Source: Nanobdellota archaeon
GTDB lineage: Bacteria > Patescibacteriota > Minisyncoccia > UBA6257 > GWB1-50-10
Reading direction: 5' to 3'
DNA: 13,264 nucleotides
NCBI GenBank assembly: GCA_030695805.1
Contig: JAUYPG010000049.1
Coordinates: 1 to 13,264, forward strand
A program made the position numbers and the translations under genes. A model generated the notes under the pieces. The model had not been told where the DNA came from. It saw only the letters and a program-made list of their open reading frames with translations, and made no database searches. Below are positions 1 through 7,649 of this stretch, one piece after another; positions within the stretch are counted from its first letter, which is position 1, and each line of letters begins with the position of its first letter.

Positions 1-1
1 A

Positions 2-3000
2 GAGTTTAAGGGAAATTCTCGGGATTCAAACAATAACAATTCGGACTTTGTTCTTCGAACTGCCCCGCAACCTCAAAATTCCGCATCGGCGAAAGAATTT
101 CCATTCGGAGGGCCGGGACAGAGCGACTCTGGAGCGCCGCAGGTAAGAGGTTCTTTTCCAAGCGGTTTTGCGGGAGAAACAGTACCGACCAATTTAAGTT
201 TTATCGGATTTGATTTTAGCGAGTCCCTAGATCAATCAACCGTATCAACCTCGACCGTGAAACTCCTCGCCGGAGGAGTCGGAGCAAGCCTCTGCGCGAT
301 CGTGAGCTATTCAAATTTTCCAACACCGGGAAGCCCTCCTGGGAAATGCACGCTTAGCGGAGCGCTTAGCTCCTCTGTGATCTATACATTTAGAATTTTG
401 GGAGACAGCACAAATTCTTCAACATCAACAGCGGTGCGCGACCTTGCCTCAAACGCCTTAAATCAACCGGTAATGAATAATGGAAACGGAAGCGGCACCT
501 ACCAGATTACCTTTACTCCATCAGGCGCGGGGGCAACTCTTACCTTTACAAGCGCGCCCGTAATGTTTCAAGGGTCAATTCCATTTAAGGGATCGGTAAA
601 TATTCCAAGAAACATTAAAAAGATCATTGCCGCGTATTCTGGGAATCTCGCGACAAGCACTGTTACTACCTCAAATGTAACCCTTGCGCTCTCAGGGGGA
701 GCGGCAGTTACATTGAGTTCGGTAACAACAGCTTCTTCGGAGGAGAGATATACCTCGAACGCGATTATTGGAACAATTCCAGCCGCGACAACACTTGCCG
801 CCAATAGTACGTATGTGCTCACCTTTTCCGGTTTGCAGGATGCAAGCGGACGTTCTTTACAAACAGAAACGATTCAGTTTTCAACCGGAGCAAGCTCTGA
901 CACATCCGGTCCTCAAGTGGCTGGAAAAATTCCCAACGATTCAACGGGAGTAAGCGTAAGCGCAATCGACATTCATGTGATGACCGATGACCGGTTGGAC
1001 CCAAGCACAATTAGTTCATCCTCGGTAAAATTGAAAAAAGGAGCAAATGAAGTGGCGGGAAGGGTGACGTTTGACCCCATGACAGGAGAAATAATCTTAT
1101 TCGCAAACAACGTATTCCAAACAAACTCGCAATATACAGTATCAATAAACGCGACCGGAAGCATTCCTTGCGTGGCAAACATTTCAGGACTTTGCCTTAC
1201 GGACAATGACGGAACATCAAATAACCTTTATGAGTTTAGTTTTACCACGGGAAGCGCGGACACAACGGGTCCCCAAGTTCTTTTCGCGAACGCGGACCAA
1301 AGAAATCTTTCCATTACGTTTAACGAATCGGTAAAGGAAACCGAGGCAGAAACCCTGGGGAACTACACTCTCCTAATCAATGGTGTTTCCTCAACTCTTT
1401 CCACAAACGCGGGAAATACGGCGTTTTATGAGGCCGCGGGAAGAACAGTAACGCTCGAAAATCTAAGCTTAACTTCAGGGGCGACATTCAACGTAACCGT
1501 GGCGAACGTGTATGACCTTGCGGGAAACATAATTAGCGTTTCGGCAAGCTCGTCAGTAGGAACGGTTCAATCCCTCTTGAGCACAGGCGGATTCATCGGT
1601 CCCGGAGGCCCTGGCGCAGGAGGAGATTTTGCGACAAATTTTTCGAGTTCCAGTTTTAGCTTTGTCCCGCAAATAGAGGTTCGTCCCCTCTCTCCTCAAG
1701 TTGGCGCAACCACGCTGTATTTCGTTGATATGCCAATCTCTAAACAGGTAAAAATAAGCAGCCAGAGCGGAAAAATCGTCCTCACATTTCCATCAGGATT
1801 TGATGTGACAAGCGCGGCCTTTGACGGAAGGGACCCCATGGCAGGCGACGCGAACGGACCGGGCCCTGGAACCTTAGCTCCCACGCTTGCCGTAAGCGCG
1901 TCTGCTCGAACCGTTACCATTACCCTTTCCTCAAGCACGCGATGCGGATCGGGAAACGCGATAGGGTGCGGAGGCGATACTCATGACTTTCTCCATTTTG
2001 ACATCAAAGGAATCATAAACTCTTCAATTCCAAAAGACGCTTCCTCTGGCGGATACACAGTTGACATTAAAATAATGGACGGCACGACCGTGTTGGAGTC
2101 CCTTACATCGAAAGCGTTTTATCTTGGCGCGGGAGGAACGAACGCGCTTATTGTGAATCTGTCCGCATCCGGAGCCACAAGCGGAACAAGCACGGTGACT
2201 CTCTTCTCCCCAATGTCCGGACCGCGAGACGCGGTGTCGTCTGCTTTTGCTGGGGGCATCTCAACCACAACATTCACAGGGCTTGTGGAAGGAGATTACA
2301 TGGTCTTCACTGACCCCATTATTACACTTAACACCTCCATAGATTATCTTGGCCGCTCAATGCCAACCCCGGTTCGACTTTCAGGAAACACCACAAGCAC
2401 GATGACTATTACCCTTACCTCTACCGCCTCGTTTGCTACGGCAACCATACGGTTTGCGGGTCCGGCAAATAAAAACGTAGATGTATTCGCGAATAGCTTG
2501 GATAAATTTGTGGTAAAGGCGACAAGCACCACCGGATCTTCGCAGGACGTCATATTACGGCTTTCGGATGGCACATGGTTCGTAGGCGTGGGACCCCAGA
2601 TGCCAAGAGGAGGATTCTTTGAGGGGAAGCCACCAGTAGGTGATTTTGTAATGCAACCGCCGGTGCAAGTTGTCGTTTCAGGAAACACGGTAACGGAGTC
2701 ATCCGGCATCGCGAATAATGATGGAATCATTCAGTTTACGCTAAGCGCGGCAAATCAAAGAATTACCGGAACCGTAAAAGACGCATCGGCAAAGGCCATT
2801 GTGGGAGCCGAGGTCTTTGCCTTCTCTCCAATGGGAGGGTTCGGCACGCACGGCACAACTGACGCTTCCGGAGCGTTCTCCTTAAACGTGGGAGCTGGAG
2901 TGTACCAAATGGGAGCGTTTGCGCAAGGACTTCCCCCGTCCGGAGAAATAGCAGTGCAGGTAACAAGCGACGGTTCCCTTGTGGTTGACGGAAGGTCTGC

Positions 3001-4888
3001 GATATCAGTCAGCATAAAACTCATCAAGCCGGAAAGAACCATAAGCGGGAAGGTGCTTGACCAAAGCAATAATCCAGTACAATACGCGGGAGTATTCGCC
3101 TACTGCGACCCCTCCGTGTCCGCAAATTCGTGCCTTGGTCCCGGAGGGCAGACGTCCGCTCCCACAGGATCAGACGGTTCGTACACGCTCTACGTAAAAA
3201 ATGGAACATGGAAAGTTGGCGCGTTTGTTCCCGGATTTGGAGATTTGCCCACGGTAACCCAAGTAGTGTCGGGCTCGGACATTTCGAACTTAAACTTCTC
3301 GCCAAGCACGAACACAACATTCAACAGCATAAGCGGGACGGTCTGCCGGGATGATCACGCCTCCGGAAATTCGACAACCTGCGGCTCTGGTGACACTAAA
3401 GTAAGCGGTGTGTTTGTGCGAGTTGAGAGCTCGAGCGGCGGAAATAACAGCGTGACTGACCAGAGCGGAGCATACACCATAAAAGTTCCCGCAAATGCGA
3501 GCTACACTATTGATGCGTTTGATCCAAAGATTGGAAAATTACGACAACTTACGGGCGTGGATATATCGGCAGGAAGCGCAACCGGCAACGATATCGTAGT
3601 AGGAAACCCGAGTGTCATCGTGGTGAACGCTAAGTATTCTAATGGTAACGCGGTAAGCGTAGATGAGCTCTTTGTTGACTTCTATGACTTTACGAATGAC
3701 GTGGGAAATTATCTTCGGATTTCAAGCGCCGCGTCTGGTTCTATAAGTTTGCCAAGCGGAACCTACCGCGTACGCGCCTCGTTAAAGGGACAGGTTCTTG
3801 GGGTATCAAGTATTGATTCAGACAGCGGCGATACGGTTTTCGCAACCGGAACGGCCCAGATTACGGTAAATGGCGTTGAAGCGATCAAGGTGACTATTCC
3901 AACACTCGCCACTATCACGGGCAATGTGTATACGGGTAGCGTGCTGGCTGGAAATGAACTTACTGATACGCTCATTCAATTTACTGACCCATCAACCGGC
4001 ATTTTCCTCAGCACCCAGACAAATAGCACAAGCACCTATTCCTTGAAGGTTCCGCTCGGCACCTATAAGGTTCTCGCGCAAAAACCCGGCTACCTCGCGA
4101 CTCCAACACAACAGACCATTACGGCCTCGACCACGGTAAACGCGGTGGTAACCCAGGCAACTCTTGCGATAAGCGGAACAGTGTCAATAAATGGCTCTGC
4201 GGCATCCAAAGGGTTCGTGCGCGCGAAAGGGAGCGGATTCGCGAGCGCGCAAATCGGATCAGACGGAACCTATACTCTTGCGATAACAAACGGAACATGG
4301 AGGGTGTACGCGGTCTCTGACGGATATGCGGAGACAGAATACAGTTCGCCAATTGCGATAAGTGGAAGTTCCGCAAGCAACATAAACATTAACCTCACGA
4401 CCGCGGTCTCACTCTCGGCTCCAAAGGTGTGCCGTATCACGCCATCCCAAGGAGGAGAATGCGTGGATTCTACGAATGGAATCAAAGTAACGATTCCTCC
4501 GAGCGCGTTCGGTACCGACACGTCAGCCGGAACCGTTACCATCCAGGAAACAAACGCGCTTCAGCAGACATCAGGCGTAAAGCCGGTGGGAAAAGGATTT
4601 GACTTTACGGCGACAGATAGTTCAGGAAATAAAATTTCATCATTTACCTCTCCTGTAACACTTGAGTTTACTCAAACCACCTCAACGCTTGCCGCAACAG
4701 GCATCACAACAAAAACAAAGGCAGACGGAACAAAGGTAACTCTCTGGTCAGAAACCATTAAGGACTATGACGTTATGTTAACCACGGTTGAATACCTAAG
4801 CTCCACAAGCTCGCTTGTTACAAACCCAAGCGAAGACCTTTCAAATGTCTCACGCGTCAGGTTAAAAGCCCTCACAACGCATTTTTAG
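2..4888 (+). CDS. Giant exported multi-domain beta-sandwich surface protein, 5' end outside window
   Basis: The frame is open from base 2, so the N-terminus lies upstream; 1628 residues are visible. The GTG at 257 is not a credible start because it falls inside an Ig-like domain that begins near base 119. Counting from base 2: four bacterial Ig-like (SbsA/Big_5-type) domains at about 40-176, 177-298, 299-420 and 421-520, the later ones opening with D-T-(S/T)-G-P-Q-V; a Gly/Pro linker near 530-545; a beta-rich region at 550-913; at least five carboxypeptidase-regulatory-like repeats of the form (I)-(S/T)-G-x-V ... G-x-(Y/F)-x-(L/I) at about 917-1470; and a C-terminal beta domain (possibly ZU5-like) at 1471-1628. 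There are twelve cysteines in six local pairs. No C-terminal anchor or sorting motif is visible, and the protein stops abruptly after LTTHF. It is probably a surface adhesin or stalk protein; the substrate is unknown. The peptidoglycan-binding gene follows after 15 bases, suggesting cotranscription. Confidence 0.9.
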   Translation, partial: EFKGNSRDSNNNNSDFVLRTAPQPQNSASAKEFPFGGPGQSDSGAPQVRGSFPSGFAGETVPTNLSFIGFDFSESLDQSTVSTSTVKLLAGGVGASLCAIVSYSNFPTPGSPPGKCTLSGALSSSVIYTFRILGDSTNSSTSTAVRDLASNALNQPVMNNGNGSGTYQITFTPSGAGATLTFTSAPVMFQGSIPFKGSVNIPRNIKKIIAAYSGNLATSTVTTSNVTLALSGGAAVTLSSVTTASSEERYTSNAIIGTIPAATTLAANSTYVLTFSGLQDASGRSLQTETIQFSTGASSDTSGPQVAGKIPNDSTGVSVSAIDIHVMTDDRLDPSTISSSSVKLKKGANEVAGRVTFDPMTGEIILFANNVFQTNSQYTVSINATGSIPCVANISGLCLTDNDGTSNNLYEFSFTTGSADTTGPQVLFANADQRNLSITFNESVKETEAETLGNYTLLINGVSSTLSTNAGNTAFYEAAGRTVTLENLSLTSGATFNVTVANVYDLAGNIISVSASSSVGTVQSLLSTGGFIGPGGPGAGGDFATNFSSSSFSFVPQIEVRPLSPQVGATTLYFVDMPISKQVKISSQSGKIVLTFPSGFDVTSAAFDGRDPMAGDANGPGPGTLAPTLAVSASARTVTITLSSSTRCGSGNAIGCGGDTHDFLHFDIKGIINSSIPKDASSGGYTVDIKIMDGTTVLESLTSKAFYLGAGGTNALIVNLSASGATSGTSTVTLFSPMSGPRDAVSSAFAGGISTTTFTGLVEGDYMVFTDPIITLNTSIDYLGRSMPTPVRLSGNTTSTMTITLTSTASFATATIRFAGPANKNVDVFANSLDKFVVKATSTTGSSQDVILRLSDGTWFVGVGPQMPRGGFFEGKPPVGDFVMQPPVQVVVSGNTVTESSGIANNDGIIQFTLSAANQRITGTVKDASAKAIVGAEVFAFSPMGGFGTHGTTDASGAFSLNVGAGVYQMGAFAQGLPPSGEIAVQVTSDGSLVVDGRSAISVSIKLIKPERTISGKVLDQSNNPVQYAGVFAYCDPSVSANSCLGPGGQTSAPTGSDGSYTLYVKNGTWKVGAFVPGFGDLPTVTQVVSGSDISNLNFSPSTNTTFNSISGTVCRDDHASGNSTTCGSGDTKVSGVFVRVESSSGGNNSVTDQSGAYTIKVPANASYTIDAFDPKIGKLRQLTGVDISAGSATGNDIVVGNPSVIVVNAKYSNGNAVSVDELFVDFYDFTNDVGNYLRISSAASGSISLPSGTYRVRASLKGQVLGVSSIDSDSGDTVFATGTAQITVNGVEAIKVTIPTLATITGNVYTGSVLAGNELTDTLIQFTDPSTGIFLSTQTNSTSTYSLKVPLGTYKVLAQKPGYLATPTQQTITASTTVNAVVTQATLAISGTVSINGSAASKGFVRAKGSGFASAQIGSDGTYTLAITNGTWRVYAVSDGYAETEYSSPIAISGSSASNININLTTAVSLSAPKVCRITPSQGGECVDSTNGIKVTIPPSAFGTDTSAGTVTIQETNALQQTSGVKPVGKGFDFTATDSSGNKISSFTSPVTLEFTQTTSTLAATGITTKTKADGTKVTLWSETIKDYDVMLTTVEYLSSTSSLVTNPSEDLSNVSRVRLKALTTHF

Positions 4889-4903
4889 AACTTGCATATA
4901 AAA

Positions 4904-6385
4904 ATGATAAAGAAAATCACACAAGCAATAGGAGTGTTATGGTTTGGAATAGCGCTTACGGCGTTTGCTGGCGGCGGCCCGGGTGAGGGCGGGGACTCCC
5001 TTGCTCCAGCGGCTCCGGGAGGAGTAAGCGCCGCGGGAAGCGCGTTAAACATTTCGGTAACATGGAACGCGGTTACGACAAATTCGGACACATCCGCTCT
5101 TACGGACCTTTCTGACTATCGCGTTTGGAGAAGTTCGGATGGGGGAAGCAGCTTTCAGGTCATCGCAACCGTTGCCTCCGGAACGACCTCCTATACGGAT
5201 GACAGCTCGGGGTTGGGAGCGACGGTGTATTATCAAATCACCGCGCGCGACGCTACACCGAACGAATCTTCCCAATCTTCCTCCTCAAATGGAGCAAAAA
5301 AGGTGGGAGGAGGGGGAAGCATAGGCGGTTCTTCATTTACCTCCGGGGACCAAACGCCGCCAACAAATATTTCAATTCTTATAAACACAGGACAAGAGAA
5401 AACCTCGTCCATAAAAGTAACCCTTTCGCTCTCCGGAACTGACGCGGTGCAGATGCTGCTTTCAAATACTTCAAATTTTCAGGGCGCCTCGTGGAAAACT
5501 TTTAATAAAGAAATTGCCTGGGAGCTTACTTTCGGGGACGGCGTGAAAACAGTGTATGCAAAGTTTCGAGACGTGGCAGGAAATACAACGGGTGCTATCT
5601 CTAACTCCATTACGTTGGAAGGAAGCGGCGTCTCGGCGCCAACATCTGTAATACCGACAAAGACGCCTACTCCGGCGCCCAGCGCGGGAGCGCCATCCAG
5701 AATTTCGGGATTTCAGTTTCGCGCGTATTTGAAAATCGGAAACGAAAATGAAGACGTGAAAAAACTCCAAGAGTTGCTTGCTCGAGATAAGGAGATATAT
5801 CCAAGTGGGCTTGTGACGGGATATTATGGAGGAATGACGAAAAAAGCCGTGGAGAAGTTTCAGGAAAAATACGGAATCGCGACACCCGGCGTGGCGGGCC
5901 ATGGATCAGTCGGCCCAAAAACTCAAGCAAAACTTAATGAAATACTCGGCTCGACTGTTGTTGCAACGACACCTATTCTCGTTACAACGCCCTCCGCAAT
6001 TCAAGTACCGATAGGGCACACATTCGCAAAAAGAATTGTTCTAGGAATGCAGGATGAGGATGTGAGAAAACTTCAAGAAATTCTTGCGACCGACAAGGAT
6101 GTATATTCCGAAGGCCTTGTGACGGGATATTATGGCGCGCTTACCAGAAAAGCCGTGGAGAGGTTTCAAGAAAAACACGGAATCGCGAAGCCAGGTGATC
6201 CGGGATATGGAGACGTGGGCCCGGGAACTCGGGCAAAATTAAATGAACTTCCTCAAGCTCTTCAGTCCGGAGGCGAAGTCGAGGTCAGGGCAAAATTGCA
6301 GGCACAAATAACCGCGCTGCAACAGCAACTTCAGGATCTTCTTTCCAAGTTTTCAAAGACCCCGCAAACAAAAACAACGCAATGA
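4904..6385 (+). CDS. Secreted Fn3 / double peptidoglycan-binding domain protein with C-terminal coiled coil
   Basis: The product has 493 residues from the ATG at 4904. An in-frame TTG at 4892 would only add MHIK ahead of a good signal peptide, so ATG is preferred. Residues 1-22 form a signal peptide (MIKK, hydrophobic core, AFA before GG). Residues about 34-129 are fibronectin type III-like (PGGVSA...VTWNA...DYRVWRSSDGG...YYQITARD). Residues about 149-243 are a second Ig-like domain (TPPTNIS...VYAKFRDVAGN). A Pro/Thr linker follows. Two peptidoglycan_binding_1 domains lie at about 270-346 and 373-448, each with EDV(K/R)KLQE, GLVTGYYG, AVE(K/R)FQEK and GP.T.AKLNE. Residues 455-485 form a short Gln/Leu coiled coil. 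No catalytic domain is present, so the protein is probably a non-enzymatic cell-wall anchor for, or partner of, the giant protein upstream. No Shine-Dalgarno is visible. Confidence 0.93.
   Translation: MIKKITQAIGVLWFGIALTAFAGGGPGEGGDSLAPAAPGGVSAAGSALNISVTWNAVTTNSDTSALTDLSDYRVWRSSDGGSSFQVIATVASGTTSYTDDSSGLGATVYYQITARDATPNESSQSSSSNGAKKVGGGGSIGGSSFTSGDQTPPTNISILINTGQEKTSSIKVTLSLSGTDAVQMLLSNTSNFQGASWKTFNKEIAWELTFGDGVKTVYAKFRDVAGNTTGAISNSITLEGSGVSAPTSVIPTKTPTPAPSAGAPSRISGFQFRAYLKIGNENEDVKKLQELLARDKEIYPSGLVTGYYGGMTKKAVEKFQEKYGIATPGVAGHGSVGPKTQAKLNEILGSTVVATTPILVTTPSAIQVPIGHTFAKRIVLGMQDEDVRKLQEILATDKDVYSEGLVTGYYGALTRKAVERFQEKHGIAKPGDPGYGDVGPGTRAKLNELPQALQSGGEVEVRAKLQAQITALQQQLQDLLSKFSKTPQTKTTQ
5735..6250 (+). 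repeat. In-frame duplication of the peptidoglycan-binding domain, 306-bp offset
   Basis: Two copies of the same domain lie 306 bp (102 codons) apart. The 20 bases at 5810-5829 (CTTGTGACGGGATATTATGG) recur exactly at 6116-6135, and the following AAAGCCGTGGAGA(A/G)GTTTCA(G/A)GAAAAA block also aligns. By eye 45 of 66 aligned residues are identical. Confidence 0.85.
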
Positions 6386-6418
6386 AATGAATAAGGAAGC
6401 AAGGAATGAGCAGGGAAC

Positions 6419-6450
6419 AAAAATGGGCTCTGAAAAGGGCCTATTTTGTT
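6419..6450 (+). terminator. Probable intrinsic terminator closing the surface-protein operon
   Basis: A 7-bp stem TGGGCTC (6424-6430) / GGGCCTA (6437-6443) with two G-T wobbles and the loop TGAAAA is followed by TTTTGTT. The A-run before the stem can pair with the T-run, so it could work in both directions. It lies 33 bases after the stop of the upstream gene. Confidence 0.6.
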
Positions 6451-6476
6451 GACAAAGAAAATATTTCTGTTATTCT
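6449..6476 (+). promoter_or_regulatory. Candidate sigma70-type promoter for the rpsL operon
   Basis: A perfect -35 TTGACA (6449-6454), a 16-base spacer and TATTCT (6471-6476, 4 of 6 consensus). The -35 box begins inside the T-tract of the preceding terminator. Transcription would start near 6483, giving a leader of about 125 bases occupied mostly by the inverted repeat ahead of rpsL. Confidence 0.5.
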
Positions 6477-6501
6477 TAAAAACGTTTTGTGTTAGAAATG
6501 C

Positions 6502-6601
6502 GATACCAATATACAAATGCATGCGAATGATACGAATGGATACGAATAAATGTATTCATTCGTAATATTCGTATCATTAGTACAATTCGTATATTGGTAT
6601 C
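6502..6601. repeat. Large nested inverted repeat in the rpsL leader (degenerate family A)
   Basis: Three nested stems are visible. The outer is GATACCAATATAC (6502-6514) with GTATATTGGTATC (6589-6601), 13 bp perfect. The middle is AATGATACGAAT (6526-6537) with ATTCGTATCATT (6567-6578), 12 bp perfect. The inner is TACGAAT (6541-6547) with ATTCGTA (6558-6564). CGAA cores at 6524, 6533 and 6543 are 9-10 bases apart, and TTCG cores start at 6559, 6568 and 6586. The arm ends six bases before the rpsL ATG. Confidence 0.9.
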
Positions 6602-6607
6602 ATAATT

Positions 6608-7027
6608 ATGCCAACGATAAACCAACTTCTGAAAAAAGCCCGCAAGAAGGCGGTAAACAAAGAAAAAACTCCGGCGCTTCGGCGGTATTTTAATTATCTG
6701 CAAAATAGGCCCGTTAATTCCCCGTCGCCTTTTAAGCGGGGGGTCTGCGTGAAGGTTTTTACGACAACCCCGAAAAAACCAAACTCCGCTCTCCGAAAAG
6801 TCGCGAGAGTGCGCCTCACGAACGGCATGGAGGTAACCGCCTATATTCCGGGAGAGGGACATAATCTTCAGGAACACTCCGTGGTCGTAATCCGGGGCGG
6901 AAGAGTAAAAGATCTTCCGGGAGTGCGGTATCACGTAATCCGGGGAGTGCTTGATACCCAGGGAGTGGGGCCGAGAAAGCAAGGCCGTTCGAAATACGGA
7001 ACAAAAAAACCAAAAGAAAAAGAGTAG
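6608..7027 (+). CDS. rpsL: 30S ribosomal protein S12
   Basis: S12 sits at the decoding centre of the small subunit and helps check codon-anticodon pairing. The 139-residue product carries the hallmark blocks [22 protein letters not shown] (from about residue 52), [12 protein letters not shown] and [15 protein letters not shown], and ends in a basic [11 protein letters not shown] tail. Bacterial S12 is usually about 124 residues. Here roughly 13 extra residues, rich in Arg, Tyr and Asn, lie between PAL (22-24) and PFKRGVC (41-47), where E. coli has three. The start is fixed by [14 protein letters not shown]. No Shine-Dalgarno precedes it; a 100-base hairpin ends six bases upstream. It is the first gene of the str operon, followed by rpsG. 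Confidence 0.98.
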   Translation: MPTINQLLKKARKKAVNKEKTPALRRYFNYLQNRPVNSPSPFKRGVCVKVFTTTPKKPNSALRKVARVRLTNGMEVTAYIPGEGHNLQEHSVVVIRGGRVKDLPGVRYHVIRGVLDTQGVGPRKQGRSKYGTKKPKEKE

Positions 7028-7122
7028 TCCAACACGAATGACACGAATATTATACGAACAACGCGAAGACGAAAGGTAGGGTTCGTGTTGTTCGTATACG
7101 ATTCGCATTGTTCGCATTGGAC
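7027..7122. repeat. Family A CGAA/TTCG inverted repeat, rpsL-rpsG junction
   Basis: The hairpin fills the whole junction. Outer arms GTCCAA (7027-7032) / TTGGAC (7117-7122). The inner 17-bp stem is 7051-7067 with 7082-7098 (one G-T wobble), loop 7068-7081. CGAA cores start at 7035, 7044, 7055 and 7064, and TTCG cores at 7082, 7091, 7102 and 7111: spacing 9/11/9 in both arms. The first base of the arm is the last base of the rpsL stop codon, and the rpsG ATG follows eight bases after the arm. Confidence 0.92.
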
Positions 7123-7130
7123 AAAAAATT

Positions 7131-7604
7131 ATGCGTAAAGGAGGAAAATACAAAAAACAAGAGCGGAAGCCGGACTACAAGCACGGCCGGGTTGATATAG
7201 GCAGATTTATCAACTATCTCATGAAAGAGGGAAAGAAGATCACGGCGGAAAAGGTCTTCTATGGCGCGCTGGAAGAGATAGCGGAAAAAACCAAGCAAGA
7301 TCCGGTGAGTATTTTCGAGAAAGCGATAGAAAATATCTCGCCCGCGGTGGAGGTCGCTTCCCGAAGGGTCGGAGGGGCGAACTACCAGATTCCGGTGGAA
7401 GTCCGCGCGGAGAGAAAATTTTATCTCGCGTCCCATTGGATCATACGGGCGGCGCGCGGAAAGAAAGGAAAGCCCATGAAGGCGCGTCTGGCAGATGAGA
7501 TCATCGCGGCTTCGAAAAACGAAGGAGAGGCGATCAAGAAAAAACAGGATACCCATCGCGTGGCTGAAGCAAACCGCGCATTCGCCTCCTTCCTCCGCAG
7601 ATAG
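7131..7604 (+). CDS. rpsG: 30S ribosomal protein S7
   Basis: S7 is a primary 16S rRNA binder that nucleates assembly of the small-subunit head and lines the E site. The 157 residues match the usual bacterial length of about 156. Recognisable blocks are INYLMKEGKKITAEKVFYGAL, the SRRVGGANYQIPVEV segment (about 79-92) and the C-terminal HRVAEANRAFASFLRR. The N-terminus MRKGGKYKKQE is a short basic variant of the normal MRRRxA start. No Shine-Dalgarno is visible in the ACAAAAAATT before the ATG. The stop TAG (7602-7604) is already part of the next intergenic repeat. Second gene of the str operon. Confidence 0.98.
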   Translation: MRKGGKYKKQERKPDYKHGRVDIGRFINYLMKEGKKITAEKVFYGALEEIAEKTKQDPVSIFEKAIENISPAVEVASRRVGGANYQIPVEVRAERKFYLASHWIIRAARGKKGKPMKARLADEIIAASKNEGEAIKKKQDTHRVAEANRAFASFLRR

Positions 7605-7647
7605 GTCCTATAAGACCTATAAGTCCAATTGGTCCTATAGGATTTTT
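7601..7647. repeat. Family B 9-bp repeat, rpsG-fusA junction
   Basis: Four 9-bp units lie head to tail: TAGGTCCTA (7602-7610), TAAGACCTA, TAAGTCCAA and TTGGTCCTA (to 7637), then TAGGA and a T5 run. Two alternative hairpins are possible: ATAGGTC (7601-7607) / GACCTAT (7614-7620), or CCTATAAGTCC (7616-7626) / GGTCCTATAGG (7631-7641) with two mismatches around an AATT loop. The second is followed by ATTTTTG, so it resembles a terminator placed two bases before the fusA ATG. Confidence 0.85.
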
Positions 7648-7649
7648 GT

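Noticed and set aside
257..259. GTG as the start of the giant protein
   Set aside because: The same frame is open back to base 2 and the residues before it complete an Ig-like domain, so the gene begins outside the window.
7136..7143. AAAGGAGG Shine-Dalgarno-like run
   Set aside because: It is inside the rpsG coding sequence, just after its ATG, with no start codon at a useful distance downstream.
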